Assembly: GCA_025769875.1 (NCBI GenBank) | Contig: JAGFNK010001199.1 | Location: forward strand, 1-13,201 | DNA length: 13,201 nt | Direction: 5' to 3' | From: Russula earlei | Lineage: Eukaryota > Basidiomycota > Agaricomycetes > Russulales > Russulaceae | In this document: in pieces, positions 8,240 to 13,201 of the stretch | How positions within the stretch are numbered: position 1 is the stretch's first letter | How the letters are laid out: every line of letters begins with the position of its first letter | Notes under the pieces: generated by a model | What the model was told of the DNA's origin: nothing | What the model saw: the letters and a program-made list of their open reading frames with translations, nothing else | The model's database searches: none | Position numbers and translations under genes: made by a program

Positions 8240-10300
8240 TCTCCTGCTGTACCACCACAGAGACAAAGAGATTTTGACAGCTTGCTTTGGTTGTGGGTAA
8301 GGCAATGGTCAAGAGCTGGTGCAGGAGCAGATACAGCAATATTCAACAGAAAGTGGACCATAAGTCTGCCAAGAATGTTCAAGGAGTGCACACATACCAG
8401 CACTATGGGCAGGCAGTTCAAAAGCTGTGATTCATATTAGCAGAATGTCCCCAGAAGTCAAATACTAAACACACATTGCACTGCATAGATAGAGAACAGT
8501 GTATCTGACCACAGTTTCTTGCTCTCATTAATTGTAACATCAGCCTCATCTTTGAGAGATAGTACTGTCATAATGCTACATAGTACATTCCCATGCTCAT
8601 CCCAATTGACAGTGGACACATCTTCAACATCAACAGTGATGACATTGTCATTGCTTTACACAAACCAGGAAATCAAAGGAGCCAGGGGTGTTATGTTCCT
8701 CCTCAATAGTCTCAAATACAGATACACATGAGATCTGCATACCAGACAGCCATTGGCAATGACAATGACCCTTGGAGCATATCCAAGTTCTTGATTGCAT
8801 GGCTGATGGAGAGAGGATGTTTCTTAGTGAAGGGCTGATGCATGACAGATCTATACTAGAGATGGAGTCACCAGCTACTGAGGGCCACATGATGACAGAG
8901 AAGAAGTGTCTAGCCCAGAATTGGTCAAGAAAAGTGTACCAGACCATGCATGTGATGCTGGGGCAGGGCGAGAAAAAACCAGCTCTGCCATGACTGAAAG
9001 AATTGATGAGTAGGAGGCTCCCTGAGAGAGCTAAAGCAGCAATTCACTCACAAGATGTGTCCATGCCTTCAGCACTGAGACAGTGCTCCTCTAAGCTGTC
9101 ATGTGAGAGCAAACTTCTTTGCCAAGACCACATGGTGACCTTTCAACCTTTTGAGCCATGTTGGGAGACTCCAAGAGCTCATGGGACCCTTGAACAATAT
9201 TGGCATGTTTTCCCCACATAACAGAAGGTTTTCTCTTCCTGATGCATATAAAAATCAGCAACTTTTGCACAAACAAACCCACAGAGCATTGCCAGATGCA
9301 GCCTCAATCATCTGTTTGACATATATGACTATAACAATCAAGATTATTGATGAAATCCACTCATGGATATCATGGTGTCATCTTCATGCTTAGGATCAGC
9401 AGAGTCATCTTCACTTGATAGGGAAGATCATTGGTTATTGTTATAATGGAACTGGGTCAAAGAAGAGTGAATAGCATGTTCATCTTGACAGAACACAGAT
9501 TCTGGAGTCCTACTACAGCTTGCTCTGGTCCATGATTGAATCTCTCAAATATGACTGGTGTTTGTCATCCATGATGGAATCTAAGGAGCCCTGGTGTCTG
9601 ATACTCATACAGATAATTAGGAAGGACACTTTTGATCAGTAATGCTATGATTGATGTGAGCAGAAGGCAATAGTCATGCCTGGAATTGAGCATCTTGTCT
9701 CCAAGAGTGGGATGAGATATGTGGACAGACATGTCACTCATTATTGTATCAGCAGATGTGTCTCACCAATGACTAGGAGCGATGAGCATTTTCTGCCCCT
9801 AAATCCATTGTCACATAAGCTTGAGGACCAGAATTGATGCTTGAAATTAAGTCAATCCTTTGGTGCATGCTGAAACTATGATTATAAATGCTGACAGGAG
9901 GTGCCAAAGACATTGACAGAATGATGGAATCTCACCAAAATTGGCTTTTGAGGGTCAGAGAATGTGAGATGCGCCGGGTGCCCAGAAGTAGAAGCTGGAT
10001 GAATCACTATCACCACAGTTGTGATGAGGTCCATGCCAGATGAATGAGAACATGTTATCCATTGAGGTTGACATAGTCATAAATGCAGACACATCACAAG
10101 AAGCCAGCTGACTGTGATGACCATAGTCAAAGGGGTCCTTGATGCCAGGATTGATGACAACACCATAGGAAGACACCAATGCAATGCTGATCATGGAATC
10201 TTGTGGCAGCTGATTGGGTCAATGGTTGAATGGAGGGGGATAAAATGCTGGCCGATTTTCAATGACTTCAAATCCACATCATATTTCATCAAAACACTCT
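8240..10300 (-). pseudogene. Decayed Ser-rich agaricomycete protein gene with one intron
   Basis: Reading the minus strand downward, fragments in several frames appear in a fixed order: DSDSSSFYFWAPG (9985-10011); SADTIMSDMS and LGDKML (9688-9756); RTPESVFCQDE; KHEDDTMISM (about 9360-9390); KRKPSVMW; ELVFSRPAPAS (8953-8991); FETIEEEHNTPG (about 8681-8717); NWDEHGNVL, LKDEADVTINESKKLW and DTLFSIYAVQ (8475-8610); then, after an intron, FELPAHSAGMCALLEHS and TYGPLS (8340-8424); and SCTSS-stop-PLPYPQP (about 8294-8327). I recall this order, including an LRDEA...ESKxxW.DTPFS.FAVQ block followed by AGM.ALLEHS and SRPSPYP, from uncharacterised Ser-rich proteins common in agaricomycetes. The function is unknown to me. 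Many frameshifts and CGA-to-TGA stops show it is dead. The start is not seen. Confidence 0.6.
8425..8474 (-). other. Relict 50-bp spliceosomal intron in the decayed gene
   Basis: On the minus strand it begins GTGTGTTTAG and ends TGAATCACAG, with a branch-like CTAAT about 12 bases before the end. Its removal joins AVQ to SFELPAHSAGM in frame, as expected for the protein family. The length is typical of basidiomycete introns. Its retention shows that this copy arose from DNA and is not a processed retrocopy. Confidence 0.6.
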
Positions 10301-10374
10301 AGACCCTTGAAACTACAGTACTTTGGGACAATGTACATGAGTGCAAGCTACCTGCATTGACTCAAGGGTCACAG

Positions 10375-10816
10375 TGTTATGAACCAAAGCCAGGCCCTGG
10401 CTGTAGATTGTCCCATTTCACTCAAGAGAGACCTCTCTCACTTTGCATTGCCAACTCCCTTCCATTTTCTGGGCTACCCCTCCTGCAGTACAAGATATTG
10501 AGATTGCAAAGGCACTATAACATGACCAGGCACATGTTTTCTAATCGGGTAATCATCGCGTGGCAGCCACATGGTCACCCAGCCACCAAGAACCCGAAAC
10601 AGCGGCACCAACTCTTAGTAACTGTTGCATAACTTGTCTGACGTCATCAAGGCTCCAATGACATCATAGCTGACTGAGTGACCCCACAGTGACCTCATAG
10701 GCTCACTAAGCGCTCCACAGTGACATCATAATGATGTCATCACTCCACAATGATCAGTAATGCACCCAGTAAGCCTGAAACTTGACACAAGCAAGTTTAT
10801 GCCTCTGTAGTCCTAT
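10375..10816 (+). mobile_element. LTR alpha copy C, 5' half only, split by young element X
   Basis: Begins TGTTATGAACCAAAG and matches LTR D up to ...GTAGTCCTAT, the point where D continues TTGGATGG. There the next alpha LTR (D) begins, so the rest of C is not in the window. The simplest reading is that element X inserted into C at CCTAT, with the other half of C beyond the right edge. The 5' flank of C is CACAG. It keeps a perfect TGACGTCA at 10639-10646 and the inverted pair TGACATCAT-A-ATGATGTCA at 10721-10739. Confidence 0.85.
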
Positions 10817-11644
10817 TGTTACGAACCAAGGCCAAGTCCTGGCCAAGGATTGTCCTATTTTACTCAAGAAAGACCTCTCTCACTTTGCATTGCCGACTCC
10901 CTTCCATTTTCCGCACTATCCCTCCTGTGGTACAAGATATCGCTATTGCAAAGGCGCTCTAACACGACCAGGCACCAGTTTCCTAATCGGGTAATCATCG
11001 CGTGGCAGCCACATGGCCACCCAGCCACCATGGACCCGAAACAGCAGCACAAACTCTTAGAAACTGTTGCATAAATCATCTGACATCATCAAGGCTCCAA
11101 TGACATCATGGCTGACTGAGCGACTCCACAGTGACCTCATAGGCTCACTAAGCGCCCCACAGTGACATCATAATGATGTCATCGCTCCACAATGATCAGT
11201 ATGCACTCAGTAAGCCTGAAACTTGGCATAAGCGAGTTTATGCCTCTGTAGTCCTATTGGATGGTACCAAAGAGTCTAGAATAGTCCCAGTGCTTTGTAA
11301 TCGACCCTGTACACTGTATATAAGCCCCAATGAAGCATGGCAGTCGTCAGACTGTCCATTTGTGATACTCTCCACTTCCTGGGTACTCCCCTGCGACTGC
11401 TCAGTCTAAAGCCTTCCCTCGCCTTCAAGGTACTCTTCAACGACCGCCTTGTTTAAAGTCCCTCGCTGCACTGGCCTCTACTCTTCGCCTCTGCCTCCTG
11501 CAACACATACCAGTCCCTATCTGGTATCTTCTAGTCGTTTGGCTCGTCCTCCTGTTCAACGCCGTTTACGCCGCGTACCATCTGTTTCCGACCCCTGCCC
11601 ACCTGCTCCTGAGTCCTTAGTGATCAGCAGTACGTGTCTTGACA
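10817..11644 (+). mobile_element. 5' LTR of young X (LTR alpha copy D), 828 bp
   Basis: Begins TGTTACGAACCAAGG and ends GTGTCTTGACA. It is collinear with A and B (about 830 bp) and with the first half of C. The upstream part holds several TGACATCA-like sites, then TATATAAG at 11317-11324 and a pyrimidine-rich transcribed part. Unlike A and B it keeps many CGs, so it is the youngest copy. An ATG at 11337 opens a short frame that meets TAA after about 39 codons; the longer Leu-rich frame seen in B is broken here. Confidence 0.9.
11081..11324 (+). promoter_or_regulatory. LTR alpha upstream region: TGACATCA sites, palindromic pair, TATA box
   Basis: TGACATCAT occurs at 11081-11089, 11101-11109 and 11163-11171, the last paired with its perfect reverse complement ATGATGTCA at 11173-11181 across one base. 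TATATAAG is at 11317-11324. TGACGTCA-like sites are bound by bZIP (ATF/CREB-type) factors in fungi, so a stress- or cAMP-responsive LTR is possible; binding here is inference. The pair is kept in all four LTR copies (5234-5252, 7432-7450, 10721-10739, 11163-11181). Confidence 0.5.
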
Positions 11645-11646
11645 TC

Positions 11647-11658
11647 TGGACAGTCTCT
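11647..11658 (+). other. Candidate primer binding site of X
   Basis: TGGACAGTCTCT starts two bases after the end of LTR D. A tRNA-type primer binding site starts with TGG (complement of the tRNA CCA end) at this spacing. I have not matched it to a particular tRNA, and self-priming is also known in fungal Gypsy elements. Confidence 0.3.
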
Positions 11659-11666
11659 CATCATTC

Positions 11667-12615
11667 TTGTATTGGACCAGCCAACGCTCAAGTGTCTACT
11701 CCCAACTCCCCCACTCTTGTCAATACCTCCCTGCGTCTCCCTTCTCCTCTCCAGCCCACTCCACGCACTGCCCTTCGCATCCCTCACTGAAGACGTCGAC
11801 CCGGGTCGACACATCCTCACCCCTCAGCCTCTTATACTCCCCAACGGCTCCCCCATCATCTCCTACCACTGTCCAACCTATCCCAGACAACTTTGTCCCT
11901 GTTGGCACTCCCCCTCCTGCGCAGAACGAGCAACAGCAAGCAGATCGACCTCCCTTACCTGAAGGCTTCCTTGACCGCCCCCCCCTTGCACAGTATTTCG
12001 CTTCCATCCACACCAGTACTTGTCCTCCCACCACCAATCGTCGCCAGGAGAAGTGGCGTCCCCTCCACGACTTGAATCATCAAGACTACCTTGGACGCAT
12101 CCCTACCTCAGACCAGTTAGCTCGTCGCACATTCACAGACACCTTCACCACCACCTTTCGTGCACGCATCGTCCACACTTTTGCGGTCGAACCCTCCAAC
12201 ACTGCCCTTGCCACCCAGTACAATCTTACCCCCTTTGGCATCTGTTCCAACGTCGGGATATACGCCCCGGACGCTGACTTCCCCCTGGACGTATCGCTTA
12301 CATTTTTAATACGTCATTATTTAGGAAGCTCCTTACCTTACCTGCCATTTACCGTCCTGCTACGAAGGGTCCTTTTGCCTGTCTATTGTACACGATTTCC
12401 TGGACGGACGCCTAGCTTTCGCGTACGGTTACTTACACTTCGAAGAGAACAGTAACCGTGTCTCCTTGCGTCACTACTCGACTTATACCGTCGATACCAT
12501 CCGCTTTAACCCCCAACTACTTCGCTTTTGCTTTACACCTCGTATTCCCCTTAACCCTCTCGAGATAATTGAGAGGTACCAGCTCGAAACCATAGATCTT
12601 GCGCACGGTTCTTAA
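11667..12615 (+). pseudogene. X pre-gag protein, segment 1 (young copy)
   Basis: A stop-free frame from 11667 encodes a Ser/Pro/Thr-rich N-terminal region, then a stretch with EKWRPLHDLNHQDYLGRIP (about 12050-12108), RRTFTDTFTTTFRARIVHTF, and NLTPFGICSNVGIYAPDADF. Near 12286 one base is missing compared with the old copy (CCCTGGACG versus CCCTCGGACG), so the proper reading moves to other frames: GRIAYIFNTSLF, then VHDFLDGRLAFAYGYLHFEE (12388 on) and FTPRIPLNPLEIIERYQLET, ending at TAA 12613-12615. There is no ATG in the first frame, so the start may be upstream or need splicing. I recognise no domain. The same stop occurs in the old copy, so it is probably ancestral. Confidence 0.65.
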
Positions 12616-12684
12616 AAAGTAAGAACCACCCTTGTAACGCTTCAATAAAGATCGAATAAACATTTCTTCTTTGCTTTAACTAAA
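12607..12684 (+). other. Conserved stop / hairpin / double AATAAA junction in X (young copy)
   Basis: GGTTCTT (12607-12613) pairs perfectly with AAGAACC (12621-12627) around the TAA stop. AATAAA occurs twice within 12643-12660. GTAAGA at 12619 and AG at 12684 would frame a 66-bp intron with a CTTTAAC branch-like site, a normal basidiomycete length, but the stop precedes the donor. The layout is the same in the old copy at 486-561. The function is undecided. Confidence 0.45.
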
Positions 12685-13201
12685 GTGCCTCGAGAATACG
12701 CCTTAGAAGAAGACGAAGAAGAAGACGCTATCACCAGACATGTCTTAAACATAAATCATTATCGAACTTGGACCTCTGTCGCATTCCCTGTCACCACTTT
12801 AACTAACTTACACGACGTACCAGGAGTTGAACCACCTCACGAGGACTTCCCCCACCTTATCGTTAAAGAGTTCCTTGAAGTCTTGCCTTTGGACAGCTCT
12901 TAAGCCACGACGAACACGCACTATACCTTGAAACCCTTAGTCGACTTCTACCACCAGCACGACAACAACTATTATATTGGCACCTTGTTCAAGCGAAGAA
13001 CATCCAAGGACAACCAGTTGACTACCAATCCTTACGCACCAGTGAATTAAACCTTTGGACCAGAGTCATTCAACCACGTCATCACATCATTGTCCACTCT
13101 TTAAGGACAGGGTATCGCCTGTTTTATCTGGCTTGGACATACATCAGCTACTACCGTCTCACTGTTCAGTTCTACCACCTACGCCTCAACAGAATACAAA
13201 G
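12685..13201 (+). pseudogene. X pre-gag protein, segment 2 (young copy, runs off the window)
   Basis: From 12685 the frame reads PREYALEEDEEEDAITRH, NINHYRTWTSVAFPVTTL, EDFPHLIVKEFLEVLP and then stops at TAA 12903. A one-base loss relative to the old copy (GCCTTTGG versus ACCATTTGG) causes this. In the other frame coding goes on from about 12885 without a stop to the edge: GQLLSHDEHALYLETLSRLL, then QAKNIQGQPVDYQSL, HSLRTGYRLFYLAW and YHLRLNRIQ. There is no ATG at the beginning; 12685 is GTG, so it may be a downstream exon of segment 1. The acidic run and the aromatic-rich stretch are the most distinctive features. No family recognised. Confidence 0.65.

Larger units (their letters stand above)
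10817..13201 (+). mobile_element. Young retroelement X, 5' LTR and pre-gag region, runs off the window
   Basis: LTR D (10817-11644) is followed directly by the internal region homologous to the old copy at 1-1683. Both parts are CpG-rich compared with the other copies, which fits a single recent insertion. It lies inside LTR C after CCTAT (10812-10816), the predicted 5-bp target duplication. Gag, inferred from the old copy, would start about 1.5 kb past the right edge. Although younger, its visible coding region already has frameshifts (one-base losses near 12286 and near 12887), so it looks non-autonomous or recently dead. That D is the 5' LTR of X is inference from adjacency and shared age. 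Confidence 0.7.

Noticed and set aside
9400..9640. Possible tandem repeat around CATGATTGAATCT / CATGATGGAATCT
   Set aside because: Only two weak units; they fall in the Ser-rich decayed gene, where repeated short motifs such as DSIMD are expected.
10357..11074. Paired ORFs with the same residues (QERPLSLCIA...) at 10357 and 10850
   Set aside because: They are the same part of LTR alpha copies C and D, so the likeness comes from the repeat and not from protein conservation; the frame is also disrupted in A and B.
6697..11644. One full-length element with B as 5' LTR and D as 3' LTR
   Set aside because: The sequence after B does not match the internal region after D, the outer flanks share no duplication, and the interior holds a decayed host-type gene with an intron.
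11720..12037. Minus-strand ORF of 105 codons opposite the X coding region
   Set aside because: It is the shadow of the Pro/Ser-rich + strand frame, which has homology to the old copy.

Overview
The window looks like a transposon-dense piece of a fungal genome, most likely an agaricomycete basidiomycete. The evidence is Ty3/Gypsy-type gag, reverse transcriptase and RNase H remnants, many solo LTRs, a 50-bp spliceosomal intron in a decayed host-type gene, and heavy CpG-to-TpG/CpA decay of the older sequence. I see no intact host gene, no tRNA or rRNA, and no CRISPR array. Family names used here (X and Y for internal regions; alpha, beta, gamma, delta for LTRs) are labels of mine.

Layout, left to right. 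1-4274: an old, CpG-decayed, 3'-truncated internal region of retroelement X on the + strand. It carries a long uncharacterised coding region followed by gag, and is interrupted by two solo LTRs: beta (879-1477, minus strand, TSD AGAAC) and gamma (3353-4234, plus strand, TSD CAAAA). 4275-6056: a minus-strand pol fragment (Y) with the end of RT and RNase H, split by a solo alpha LTR (4879-5707, TSD GTCCC). 6057-6215: a nested inverted-repeat (foldback) segment. 6216-6696: unassigned. 6697-7914: a second alpha LTR (B) that itself contains a ~385-bp insertion (delta). 8240-10300, minus strand: a badly decayed Ser-rich protein gene, recognised from the order of several motifs that I recall from agaricomycete proteins, with one intron still recognisable. 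10375-10816: the first half of an alpha LTR (C). 10817-13201: the 5' part of a younger, CpG-rich X element, with its 5' LTR (alpha D) followed by the same coding region as at 1-1683. It runs off the right edge.

The insertions give a relative history: a host-type gene and old X/Y copies first; then solo LTRs; then the young X element landing inside LTR C. The 3' half of LTR C should therefore lie beyond the window, after the 3' LTR of young X. The most interesting parts are the ~3.1-kb uncharacterised coding region between the X 5' LTR and gag, the decayed intron-containing gene, and palindromic TGACATCA pairs in the alpha LTR.

Motif order, flanking duplications and inverted repeats were read directly from the sequence. 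Family assignments rest on motif recognition without any database search.
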